This document shows positions 1 through 11,790 of a DNA stretch of 64,000 nucleotides, one piece after another. The stretch covers positions 123,527,553-123,591,552 of the forward strand of contig NC_092860.1 in NCBI RefSeq assembly GCF_032062135.1, given 5' to 3'. A program made the position numbers and the translations under genes. Each line of letters begins with the position of its first letter. The stretch's first letter is position 1. The notes beneath the pieces are model-generated. The model was not told the DNA's origin, did no database searches, and was given only the letters and a program-made list of their open reading frames with translations. Source of the DNA: Pyxicephalus adspersus. Taxonomy: Eukaryota; Chordata; Amphibia; Anura; Pyxicephalidae.

Positions 1-14
1 TAAATCATGCCCAT
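1..14 (+). repeat. End of a foldback MITE copy, cut by the window edge
   Basis: taaatcatgcccat is the terminal arm of the family described at 18178-18405; the copy at 31404 has the same variant end (atgcccattgtat). Confidence 0.6.
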
Positions 15-60
15 TGTATCATATCGATGTGTGGCCTCCTACACGTTACTAGTTAAAAAC

Positions 61-177
61 TGAATAGATCTGGTCCAGGATTGAAAACATTGCCAAATAC
101 TAACCAAAATATTTTAAGAAACCCATTCTAGGTTTGTTAAATCACTCAGCTGGAGAGCTTTAATAAATCAGGCCCAT
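61..177 (+). repeat. Foldback MITE, degraded copy
   Basis: Matches the family from the agatctggtccaggattgaa block to the terminal aataaatcaggccca, but has lost the left arm and about 30 nt of the right arm between the cac(c)cagc and tggagagc blocks. Confidence 0.75.
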
Positions 178-352
178 TGGTAAAAGTTAGGTATCCACTG
201 TCATTTTAGCTTCACCATGTGATAAAAGTAACTATCTCCAGCACAGGTTGGACTCCTATAGCAATGTGCATCCTATTCCAGTGAGCAAGTACAGTTAAGG
301 AAATATTAGGATTGGCAAAAACACAGAACTAATATTTATTTTCTATTTCCAG

Positions 353-472
353 GTGAGCCGTCCACATCCAGGAGACTCCCCTTTACTGATATTGTTTGTC
401 AACGGTGGAATAACCGTCTCAGAAGTCCGAATGGTGAAAGACCTTGTAGCAACTCTCAAGCCTGGTGTCCAG
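353..472 (+). CDS. SCFD2: SCFD2 penultimate coding exon
   Basis: 120 nt, 40 codons, in phase 0 at both ends. The acceptor AG is at 351-352 and the donor GT at 473-474. It encodes a beta-strand/helix segment (L-L-I-L-F-V-N-G-G-I-T-V-S-E-V) followed by a charged helix with M-V-K-D-L-V-A-T-L-K-P, typical of the last part of a Sec1-like fold. The reading frame stays open into the intron, but conservation ends at the donor. Confidence 0.93.
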
Positions 473-3400
473 GTACTAGCACATTACATATATGATCAAA
501 GATCTTCTCTTCTTCCTATCCTCTGCCTGAACACATACAACACTGTAGATTGTTTGGGTAGAGATCACTTTCCACATTTAACTCCTTTTTGTAGTAAGGA
601 TTATTGGTAAAGTGTTAGTAAAGTTACACATCCATTTACAAATACACTGTTTATAACAATTCTAACAAGGTTCCCCTGTTTAGGGGGAATCAGTGGGTTC
701 CCTCTGAAGATTTTGTTTGGATTTTTTATTTTTCTTTGTCTAGTATTTACAATCTTTCTTTTACAATTAAAAATGTAATACACAAGAAAAGATTTTGGAT
801 GATAAAGACATCAGAGCAGAATCTACAACATCTCCATTAGCATTTCTCTGGTTGTAAACTTTGATGTGTTCCACAGTGCAACATATCACAGGTCAGCTAA
901 AAGCATTTAACTGCAATACATATGTGCTGAAAAGTCAAAGTATGCACATTTTTAAAAACATAGATTTAAAGTAACAATCACATTTGTGTTGCTGCTAATA
1001 AACCGAAAATCTGATTTTTATTTTTTAATTGTAAAATATAACTACCAAATCAATAAGAAAGGTATTGAGGAAATTATTTATGGAGTGGGACACAAAATAT
1101 AAAATAATTAATTGAATGTATAAATCTCTGCTTTGTTTTGTCAGAACTACAGATTAATGAATGTAATGTATATTTGCAACAGATACAATATATGGAAATA
1201 TCAGGTATGATCCTCCTCCTGAGATATATTTGAAAAGAAGGATTACAGTCAGTTACATTCCTGTGAAATATAGGATTACAATGACACCTGTAAAGTAGGA
1301 ATATTTTTAGCTTGAGTTTTCAGATACAAGAGTGTAAAGAACAAGAGTTTATCGAGCTGTAAATGTGTATAATCCCTTTGACTATGTTAATCACTGCAAT
1401 GGACATTTACTGATGTAGGAGTGTCAATCCTCCTGCCTCTGATAGGATTAGAAGCTAAAAAATATATATGTTTTTTAAATTCCATAGAAGTTCTGGCAAA
1501 TATATTTCACAAACTGCTAATTTAAAGTTTGCCTTGATGAATAGAATAAAAATAGAACTTTTTCCTTTAATCCCCCCGATTGAAGGTGTTTAGTAAAATG
1601 GTGGATTATCTAATACTTTTGTATATGACACTTTAACACTTTCTGGCAGCTAGTGTCAGGATGTACTCTGGAAGTAAAGTCAGCATTAGTAAAGTCATTT
1701 TTTCTCCCAGCTTGGTCTGTAATTCCTATCATCATGTCTAATGGAATGAACTAGATCTATTTTAATGCTTGTAGTCTGGTTTAAGATATGGAACTCCATT
1801 AGCTTTATCAAGAATACAGGAAGTTTGAAGAAATGAAGATAGTTGCATAGTCTGCAGATGTCAAAACAGACACAAGTCCATTAGCTTCACCCAATTCGTA
1901 CAACATGATCCTGAGGGAAGGTGGACTATATACTATACTATGTTTTTGATGCCTCATTTGCAGCACCACAATAATACAGCTATAGTTTCAAACATCTAGG
2001 GGTCTATTTATACATCAGTGACCCCTAACTGTTTAATAAAAATATAAAAGACAACTTCACATACTTTATGTCTACTGTAACAATATAAAATTAAAATTTG
2101 TAGTGGTACAGCCCAGCAAACTGGAATCTTCTAATAACTCAGAAATAAGTAAAAATAAGAGAAATGATTAAAAAAGAAACTTTTTTTTTTATTTTACTTG
2201 GCAAAACCAGTCATGTCATGGAAATATATTTATAAGCCGTCAAGACGTGATGTATGATGTATGTATTCTAAATGTAATTTCAAAGGGCTGTCATTTGGAC
2301 CTTCTAGCAGTCTTTAGTTTTAGCTTTGGGAATACTCTATAATAACAAACAAGTTCTAAGCAGTGCAGTTCTAATGCTCTATCAACTCACATGTTTGTGC
2401 GGTCTGGGTTCTGGTGGAGGTCAGCCTAGGACCCTAAAACACACTACGTATACTACCCTATTAAGGCAATGAGCCTAATTTTTTAAAGCTTTCCAATACT
2501 GGGGAAATACACTTTCATCAGTGAAGCTGGGTGATCCAGCAAACCTGAAATTAATTTTTAAAAGTCCTTTGTTATTTGCTAGCAAATGTTTTCAGTCCTG
2601 GACCAGATCCATTCCAGTTTTTCTGTGTCACCCAGCTTTACTAATGAAAGTGTTTCCTCTCCAGCCTTGGAGAGATTTAATAAATCAGGCCCATTATCGT
2701 TAGGGGGTGTCATGCTACTAAATGTGTTCACTGATGGTTGTACAGAGATTTTACGTGCTGCACTTAGAGTAGATGGGGTTTAGGTAACATTTGCCATCAC
2801 TATCAGCAACAGAATTGCTGTTGCTGTCTGCTGGTCCGATAGTTGGAGGAGCACAGAGGTATATCAAGCAACACCATGCCTGAAACCTAGGTCTGCATTG
2901 AAGGGTTTCAGTTTGGCACAAAGGACAAAATTGTTGCAGATTTAGTTCCTAAAATATTTTTTGTTTTGGATGGAGAAGAAGATGGATAAAACCTGGCTGG
3001 ATTTATCATTTAGTCTTATTACCTTAACTTCCTGTGTGGTACACACAACATTAAGTTGGAGAATTTAGTGGCAGCATTTACCATTTTGGACTTACATTCA
3101 CCTTTAGTCTTCATCTAGGCAAAAAGAGAGGAAGGTGAATGTTAAAAACGACACAATAGGAAACCAACAGACGTTCCTCACCCACCACAATTCTCTGTTC
3201 ATGTATAAACCTTACTGTCTATAGTATAGTATGTAATACTGTGTTAAATTTTATGCAGATATACTAACATTAGGATCAATTTTTGAAAAAAGTGCATTCA
3301 ATGAATGCGAATAGATACTGAACTAATGGTATAGTAATATTTTTTCTGGAGTTGTTTACCTTGTCTATTGTCTATTACATGTTGCCACACTTTATATAAA

Positions 3401-4137
3401 GAGAGATGTTACTTCTATGCCCATTTTAGATCTGACAAAGTGATTTAGGAAACAACATAAAACAATTTTAGTGATTCATAAATTCTACAAGCTCATTGTT
3501 AGTCTAGTTTTTCTCTCCTTTTTATCTTTACTATTTTTAACTTGTTTTCACTTGATTCCTACGTGCCACTGGTCTATTTCTGTCTTTTTGTCCATTTGAA
3601 GAAGTAGCATGGTATGCAATGCTGGCCAGAGACGTGTTTTTATTAAGTTCAATCAGTGTGCATTCTTAAGTTTTGTGGCTTTGGGGTGCACAGGAATGAG
3701 GTGTGCATGACACACTCCTAGATGGCACCATTCCCAATACACTCTAAATTTAGGGCTAAGTTTGACATTTTATACAATATATGATGGGAAATGAGCTTTA
3801 TAATCCAAAAATAGAAAGAAAAAATTAAAATGGGAGATTAAATAACAGCCAATTTAGTTCCAGTTGTGATTTCACTAGAGAAGTTTGTAATAGGAAAATG
3901 TATTGTATCAATATATTTGAACCAGCAACCAGTATAGCTTTATTCAAACAGTGCTTACAATGCTTAAATATACACAGTGTTGTAACAGTTCTAGTCTAAA
4001 GTTTAAAAATGCAGATTTGTTATATGGCGATAGTCAATACACCATTACATTTATCAATGCCTCTAGACCATGATAATAATTTTATAAAATCAGGTGTTTA
4101 CGTACGGAGTATCCAGGAGGAGGAACCCTATATATAC

Positions 4138-4173
<36 letters not shown>

Positions 4174-7100
4174 ATGATTAAAAATGCTTTCTAAGTCCCT
4201 CAAGAAAGTTGTAGATTTAGTGAATTCAATCACTCCAATGTAAAAGAAATTATTAATAAATGACCTAGATTTTAATTTACTGCTAATTTGTCCTGAACTA
4301 CCCAGCCTACCAAATACAGACTACGAGCGCAGTGATTGTAAAAGAATTCTCCAACCTGAAAAAAAAAAATATTGTGGAATCTCCGGGAAAAATTTGCAAC
4401 AGTTGGTGTACATGCCCAATTAGAAGGAGATTGCACTGTATGTGATACAACTGTAATGGAGGCACACAAAGGACTGTGGCTTGATAAATCAAGGATATAG
4501 TTTTTATTAAAAGTAACAGTCGCAATTAAATATTCAAGTGAGAAACAACTTTGAAGTGTTAAGATGGTAATTTTATGGCTTGGGGTTTCTTTGCTTCTTC
4601 AGGGTTTGAGCAGCTTGTGGTTGTATTGCCAACTATAATACCAAACTGTTCTTGATGGGAATGTGAGACCATCTGTCCAAATGGTAAAGTCCAAAGAGAT
4701 CTTCCGGATTAAAAGTGATCCAATTCACACACAATTCTACCAAAAATAGAGGACTATAGACTGGTCTAGATGAAACCCCCCAATTTTAATCTTAATGAAA
4801 AGTTGTAGGGAGGGTAATTTAATGGCAGTTCAGGAGGCACCCACAAATATGATTTAATGAAATCATTTTGCATGGAGGGGTGGTCAATATTGGTGGGAAG
4901 TTATTGGGGACCATACAAGTTTATGGGATCAAGGGTATATTTACTTGTAATACAGTACACCATTATATCTATAAATATTTTTAAATACATAATTATAATT
5001 GCAAATTTTCCTTTTTTTTTTTAATTATGTCACCTTATTCACTTTTAAAAGGCCATGCTTTGACAACAATCTTTCACTGCTTTTTTGCTGTTGCCTGTAA
5101 AATATTTTATCTTGGTATAAGAGGGAGGGAGCTGCAACTGTCCTCTGGTCCTGAGACTTCATTTTGGGCAAAGGTCACATAGCTGGGAGGGCAGCAAGAA
5201 GGGGGTAAGAACCTGGGGAAGCACTATAAAAGTTAATATAAGTGGTTGGGGGTTAGCTTTACACAGATCCTACCATTTTTCTCTGAATAGGCAAGGTGAC
5301 ATTGTGTGTGTTGTGTGAGAGAGGCATTCATATGTAAAAAGATAGTTTAGCTGAATGGCTGTGCTGTATACTAATTGCAGGTCAGGGTTTCATAGTGTAT
5401 TAAAGACAGAGGATCAGAAGACCAATGGGACAAACTGTATTATATAGAACCAGGTCAGAAATAGAGGCCTACTTTAAACTGTTTGCTGCTTGTCAGTGGA
5501 ATTTCTGCTTTAGTAGGCCTATGGTTGATGGGCACCTGTGACCCTTGTCAGGTCTTTGTCTCAGAAATGCCCAGTAATACTACCAAACTAAAGGTGACAA
5601 TATCTTGCTGTTTTGACCAATCTAATAAAAGGCTTAGGCTTATCAATAATGAAAGTGTTAAGAAATATTTTCTGCCCACTTTAGTGCTCAGTTGAGCATT
5701 GTGCTCTGTCAATAGCTATACTAAGTGAAAGGCTCCTTTTTTCATTCTGCTGATTTCAGATCCTTTTACCTATTTCTCATCTCTTTCATCGCTTTCAAAT
5801 AGAACACCAAAAATGCTTTTACTGGTTTCATCAGCAGCTAAAATGTTGCGTACTGATGGATGGGACTGGTGCAGCCTCTCCAAAAATAGTTTAATGAAGT
5901 CCCAAATTAACAGGACATCATTAGTGAAAGGGACGTTAAAAAACTATGCGAGGGGGAATGTTGGCTTACTTTCTAGAATGCATTGAGTTTTGACAGCAGT
6001 GACACTCCATCTGGCATACTCCCAGCTTCAGGCTGACCTAGGTAACAGGGCACCTTTTAAGAATGCTGATTTGTTAACTCTAGAATGACCTTGCATTAAA
6101 AGCATGCAATAATATGCTATCCTAAATACATTTATATAGTACTTACAGGGTTAACAGAAACCCTAATGATGTTTGTATGCATTCCTTACTCAGAAGCAAC
6201 ATAGTGGGGGATAATAATTGCTGAATTACGAGAGGTAATTGGAGTTTCACTGAAGCAGTGCAAACCAGTTTAGCATGTCAATCAAAATTCTATCGTTCAG
6301 CATTTGGAACACAGTTGTATGTTGGACTGTTATATTTATTAATATAAATATCCTGTTTCCATCTCTTTCAGATATTTCACTACAAGTAATATATTTTTTC
6401 TTTTTTAGAAAAGAATAGAATTGTTGCACTCTTTTATTATGGAGACTTCCCTTCACTGGGATTAGAAATTTCTTCTTAGACAGTTGTCGCCAGTGTGCTT
6501 TGATAATGTATTACTGTAATACACGGTAGCATGTGTTGTTCCAATGCAGTGTTCACCACTTCTCAGTGCACCTGCACTGCAGCACACTTCAACACCTATT
6601 TATACATTACCATTTGGTCCTTTGCCAAAAATGCTGAATGTCCAATATGTGGTCTGGTGCACTAAGTTGCCCTAATGAAACAAACCTTATCATGAGACAC
6701 AAAACACATTAACCCTAATGTGTTACTGTTTTACACTGCAATAGACTGGGCAGATGTGACTTGACCACTACTAACTAGAACAAGGTTTCCCATTGAAAGG
6801 TTTACCCTCACCACTTATTCAACATTTTGAATTTCTCATCAATTTGTATCCCTGGTTTAAGTGTCACCATGAAATCAGAGTGAGTGACTCTCCCTAATCA
6901 ATCAATCAGCAATACAACCTGACTTGGTAAACACTTCCACACATATTGGCTTTAAATGTACTTTTAATACCAATAGGTCCCTCACAATTCAGCTTGGATA
7001 CTTCATATAAGATAAAAACATCTGTTGCAACTGTAAAAATACTGGAACTTCTAATTATTACATCTAATCTAATCATGTGGCTTTATAATCTGAATATGAC

Positions 7101-10100
7101 TAATAGATGTTGAATGGCATACATTATTGTGGCAAAGCAGTCATTTAAAACATTTTTTTATCATGTAATTCCCAATTAAAGGCAGCAGAGAACTTTCCCA
7201 CATGCGATAGTGCCCTTACTCCCTCCATTGTTCAAGCATCAAAGGTACCTATCAGGTCCTTGTTCTCATGGGAGGCATATCTCACCTACTTTTGCTACTG
7301 ATTACTGGAATGACAAGAGCCACCTGGCTGCTGTTTTATTAAAGGAATACCTTGTTTTACAGGTTTAGCTTTGCTCAGCTTTGACAAATAGAAGAGGTCT
7401 CTTGCAGGTCATTTTTGTTTAATTCTGTTCTGCCTAACTGTTAATAGTAACCACATAGTCATGTCTGATATTGTTTTTGAAGCATATTTTTGTCCAGGTA
7501 AGATTCTGTCCATCTCATAGGCACATAATCAGCCAAATCGGTAAAGTCAACTGGCTAATATGTGTAGGTCCACCTACAGCTCTAAATACTGCCCTTTCCA
7601 TCAAGGCATGGACTCCCCAAGACCTCTTAATGTGTCTTGTGGCATTTGCAGCAAATCTTTGGGTCACTTCTTTTGCCTGTTCCTATAGGGCACCCTGCTG
7701 CCATTCCTTCATGTGTACATAACACACACATCCAGCTATTCATAAAATCCGAAAGGCAATGAATTATCAGAACAGGCTACTTTTTCCCACCATGAGCACC
7801 ATGCCTCAGTCCTGACACTTCTATTGTAGACACTTTAAGTTGTGAACAGGGTTCTGCATGGGCACTTTGAGCAGTCTACAGTTATCCAGCCCCATAACAG
7901 TATGGTTTGATGCACTGACACCTTTCTCTAATGGCCAACATTACTGTTTTAAACAATGCTATGATAGTTTTTTTTAATAGAATCAGACACGCTATCCTCC
8001 CTAATGAACAAGGAGCCTTGATCACCCATTACCCCATGGCTGGCTTAACAACTGTCCTTTCTTGGACTGTTTTTGGTGGGTACCAACCAGAGTATATTGC
8101 CATTTTGAAGATGTTCTGTTGAAGCCATCTAAAAAGTGCTCAGATTCTTACACATGCGCAATTTTTCTGCTTTCAGCTTCTTTAAAAAAACTAATATAAT
8201 TTACTAATATAATTTACTAATATATCTCACTCTTTGACAGATATCATTGTAAAATGATTATTAATATTACTCACTTTACCTGTCAGTGGATACAATGTTT
8301 CATCTCTGGCACTTTTGTTATGTCTGGGTAACAATAATTGTTTGGCTGAAAAAATGAAGTCAGGCCTTTCCCCCAAAATAATGTTTGGTATTGCCTCGGC
8401 ATCATTTGTTTTCATGTGTATGTGTATGGACCTGTACATAAATGTTTATGGTTTCACTGCACACATTCAGCTTTTCTTGATGTCTTTTAGAGACTACACT
8501 GCAGCAATTAAGATGAAAACCACCTTATTTCTGGGCTGATAGACATCTAGCATATTATTTAGCCCTTTTTAACCAGTCCTACTGCTCATTTATAAGATTT
8601 TAGTCCTTTCAATCATGGGGTTGGAGAATATTATGTGGGGGTTGCCTATGGCAGTTTTCAATACCCTTGCCCAGCTATCCTCATCTTCCAGCCTAGCACA
8701 GCGAAGCACAGAAACAAAGTTGATGTCTCTGACTTTAAAATAAGTTATGTAATGTAAATGATTTTTAGAAACATCTAATTAACATGTTGATGAGGTAGTA
8801 AGAAGGAACCAGAAGAGGCAAATATTTGTAAGTTAAGCTTATACAATATTCTGCTCTACTTATGAATGTCACGATAAACTTATTTGGGAAAAAATAAGAA
8901 AAAGTTGGACAGACGGCTCTGCATGACGCCACATAAATTGTCACTAAGTATAATGCTGAAAATGTTGGAAAGCACTTTATTTTTGTCTACTGGCAGATAG
9001 GTACATTTATGAGAGTTAAAAGAACGATCCAGCTTCCTATTACCATAGCGCAAATGAATGCAGTCATATAAGTGCAGCAGCTCCCTGAATTGCTGGCAGT
9101 CACGAGTGTGTGTTGTCAAATTGCTCTGTCCCCTTACAAAGGCTGTTCATGGAGAGATCCTTCTTTGGTGATTCTTGTAAGATAATAGAATCATGGGCAG
9201 AGCTCTTTATTATAAAGCTTTGTTGATATGCAATACAATTCATAAAAAAGCACAGAGTGGTGGTGAATAGATTTTGAGCTACGAAAGAATACTTACAATA
9301 TACGATACACGTCATGGTACACATCTGAAAACTGCAAATACAATAGCTGACACTATACAGGTGTGCTGCAACATTGGCAATTTATGTCATTCTCCCTGTG
9401 TGAGCCAAAGCCTTGCATTTCTTGCCCTGAATGGACAATGCGGGCTATACTCACAGGTCTGTTTGTGCATATTGTGGCTGCATTTTATTTTGGTATGTTC
9501 TGCTATCTCTGTCATTGAAAAAGACACAGGGAAAGTATTTGGTACTTTCCCCTTGGGGAGAACACCAAGGCCCAATGACAGGGAAAAATGTTGCCACTGC
9601 TTAAAAAAGCATTCAATTCCAAATGTTAAATGTAAGGTGGCCGTTTTACATGGTATTCCCTGTGTGCTCCATGAAGCTGGACAGAACACTATGGGCAGCT
9701 TAAGTATAATCCATCCAACTATCTTGCATCTTTAATAAACTCGCTTAGTTACTAAAGAATGGCATAAGGTTTGTAATGGCATAATTCCATTACCACTTTA
9801 CGTACAATACACTTTTTATTTAGTACTTTTTACGTACCATTTGGCAATAAATCATACAGCAACATTGGTATACAAATGATGTTTTTGCAAATATTCTACC
9901 AAAAACAACAAATATACAGTTTGAAGCAATATTTGTCCATCTGTCACTGCTTGCAAGGGAATAGCGGTTAATAAAACCAGCAAAAAAAAACATGATATAC
10001 TTGCATATTGTCTCCAAGCCTCCAATATCTGAATTTTTTCTCATTCGAGCATGTCATAGCTAAGTGGATGACCAACAACAAACATGTTCAGTTCCCATTA

Positions 10101-10494
10101 AGCAGTGGTAACTTTCCCTTTGATGGTTCTTTCTCTTTCTGTAAGGGTCAAAAATATATTGCACCCTAGTCCATGACAGCCAAGTAGATTTAAGCTTGTA
10201 TGTTTAAATATTTTTTATTATTACTAATTACTTATTATTAGTTGCTCTTATTAATGATTGTGCTACTTTCCTTTAAATAAAGCCTAACCATTGCTCAGTA
10301 CACAACAGAATCCTGTACTTCATTGGCATTGTACTTTAGGCAGACAGATAAAAGAAACCAAATGTTTTCTTCTCTTACAATACTTTTCTTTTATTTTGTA
10401 GGTGGTGGTGTTGTCCACCAGACTTCTGAAGCCTTCTGACATTCCTGAACTGCTGTTTGCAGCAGACCGTCTGTATCCAGACACCGGCATCTGA
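353..10494 (+). CDS. SCFD2: SCFD2, C-terminal two coding exons (partial gene)
   Basis: Join 353..472 and 10402..10494; the gene continues upstream of the window. SCFD2 (Sec1 family domain containing 2) is a Sec1/Munc18-type protein linked to SNARE-dependent vesicle traffic; that role is family knowledge. The two exons give 40 + 30 codons and a stop, and the joined peptide runs from the G-D-S-P-L-L-I-L-F-V-N-G-G segment through V-L-S-T-R-L-L-K-P to I-P-E-L-L-F-A-A-D-R-L, which I recognise as the SCFD2 C-terminus. Exon 1 ends after a Q codon and exon 2 begins with V, so the intron is phase 0. Acceptors are pyrimidine-rich (ttctatttccag and ttttattttgtag) and the donor is cag|gtacta. RASL11B lies downstream in convergent orientation, as in other vertebrates, which supports the identity. 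Orthologue assignment is from memory of the family, not from a search. Confidence 0.93.
2470..2695 (+). repeat. Foldback MITE, near full length
   Basis: Both arms are present: tcatcagtgaagctgggtga near the left and its inverted counterpart cacccagctttactaatgaa on the right, ending ttaataaatcaggcccatt. The centre carries ttgctagcaaatg. It lies in the SCFD2 intron. Confidence 0.85.
4140..4170. repeat. (TA)n microsatellite
   Basis: About 15 uninterrupted TA units. Confidence 0.97.
7525..8312 (-). mobile_element. Degenerate Tc1-like DNA transposon
   Basis: The + strand reads as the reverse complement of a Tc1-like element common in fish and amphibians. From left to right it keeps a terminal block (atcagccaaatcggtaaagt ... 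ggctaatatgtgtaggtcc), a C-terminal coding part (ggcatggactccccaagacc), an N-terminal helix-turn-helix coding part near 7840-8110 (R-T-V-V-K, A-C-L-I-L on the minus strand), and the other end (cactttacctgtcagtgg near 8275). The middle of the transposase, including most of the DDE core, is missing, and stops and frameshifts are frequent. Dead. Confidence 0.72.
10402..10494 (+). CDS. SCFD2: SCFD2 terminal coding exon
   Basis: 93 nt including the TGA stop at 10492-10494. The acceptor is a pyrimidine-rich run ending in AG at 10400-10401. It encodes V-V-V-L-S-T-R-L-L-K-P-S-D-I-P-E-L-L-F and ends in P-D-T-G-I. It is too short to stand out as an ORF and was found by continuing the SCFD2 frame across the 9.9 kb intron. 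Confidence 0.93.
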   Translation: MVVLSTRLLKPSDIPELLFAADRLYPDTGI

Positions 10495-11790
10495 TTCTCT
10501 CATTTTCTTTCATCAGATGAGTGATGTTCCCGGGTTAAAATCACATCAAGTTCTCTTCTGATTGTTTAATGTCTAAAACATATTCCAGAGCTCCAATGAG
10601 TTCAGTACGAGTTTGTTTATTTGTATTCCCTAAAAATGTATATTTGTTCAGGAAATGACTGGGAGGAGAGATGGTTTGCAAATGTGCCTTGTTAGTATCC
10701 CATTCTTTGCTATCTCTGTCATCTGTGCACATTTTTTATACATGTATGATTGGTGCCTGGCACTACCACAGCTAGGCAATACACAATCTTCATATACTGT
10801 ATATATGCTTGGGTTCGGACAGTCATGGAGTCATACAAGAATGGAGCCACAGACATTAGATGGCAGATTTCACTCTATTGGTGGTCGGAGCTTATGTGTG
10901 CAACTGCCTGAACAGACATTCTCAGGAAGTTATTCATTTTGTATGGTTCTCCCATGTAATTAGGCCATGATAAGCTGATGCCAGGGTAAAGTGTGACTCT
11001 GCTCTGTTAATAGAGACAATAGTGATATCATTACAAGCAGCATTTCCCATTTCTGTTGCTGTGTAGAAACATTTGCCGGCCTCTTGCCCACCCTGTGACT
11101 GGACACTAAGAGGAGGAGAAGCAGCAGACTGAGGAACTTATTTATGTGCTACCCTGATATATCATCCTTTAGCATGTTTTCTGCGCTGCAACTAATTTAC
11201 TCCTTGTGGTACTTTATCCTCCTTAATACTGAACTCTGGTGTACAGAGACTGCAAGAGTACTTTAGATACTTGCTTGCAAAATACACATCATTTTGTAAT
11301 AATGAGTACATCATATACCAGCCTGTAGTACTGCCCTATACCCAACTGGTGGCTTCTTCAGATTCTTCGGTATTTGAGTTGTTAGGCTAAAGGTATACCA
11401 TATTTATTTCATGAAGTACAAGTTCTAATCACGACCTTGCATTCTTGTATGTATATCTAACCCAACTGCAGTTAGACATTCATGAAAACCCATCAATCAT
11501 ATGATGCCTGTGGCCACCTACAAACAGGTACTTGAACACTTGTAGACGTACAAGTCCCAAAATGCCCTTCCAAACAGATACTGACTTGCCATTCTGAAAC
11601 TTGTAGATCCTCAGCTGGAGGTCTTTAGAATTTTCTGTAGTTTTGATGACTGGTATTCTTTAGCTGGCATTTAATATATCTTCTCTCTCTCATATTTCTG
11701 CAATATGCTGTAACATGTTGCTCATTATCAGCCCTTCCCTGATGGTGGCAAGTTCTGACAGTAATAAAAAATCACTCAGCTTGTATGAGT
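10495..11790 (+). other. SCFD2: SCFD2 3' UTR (putative extent)
   Basis: From the stop codon to just past the first canonical AATAAA on this strand (11763-11768). No earlier AATAAA was seen after the stop. A GT/T-rich stretch (cttgtatgagttggctcttt) follows the hexamer, as expected of a downstream processing element. The extent is inferred; weaker hexamers could be used earlier. Confidence 0.5.
11763..11768 (+). terminator. SCFD2: Candidate poly(A) signal of SCFD2
   Basis: First AATAAA downstream of the SCFD2 stop codon, with a GT/T-rich element about 20 nt further on. Not proven to be used. Confidence 0.45.

Larger units (their letters stand above)
473..10401 (+). other. SCFD2: SCFD2 last intron
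   Basis: A 9,929-nt phase-0 intron with GT..AG ends. Apart from a foldback MITE (2470-2695), a Tc1-like fossil (7525-8312) and a (TA)n run (4140-4170), I see only AT-rich unique-looking sequence. The longest open frame in it (9274-9735, +) has no recognisable domain and I do not call it a gene. Confidence 0.85.

Noticed and set aside
9274..9735. A 153-codon open frame on the + strand in the SCFD2 intron
   Set aside because: No recognisable domain, no splice context or upstream promoter, and an overlapping 100-codon frame on the other strand; likely chance.
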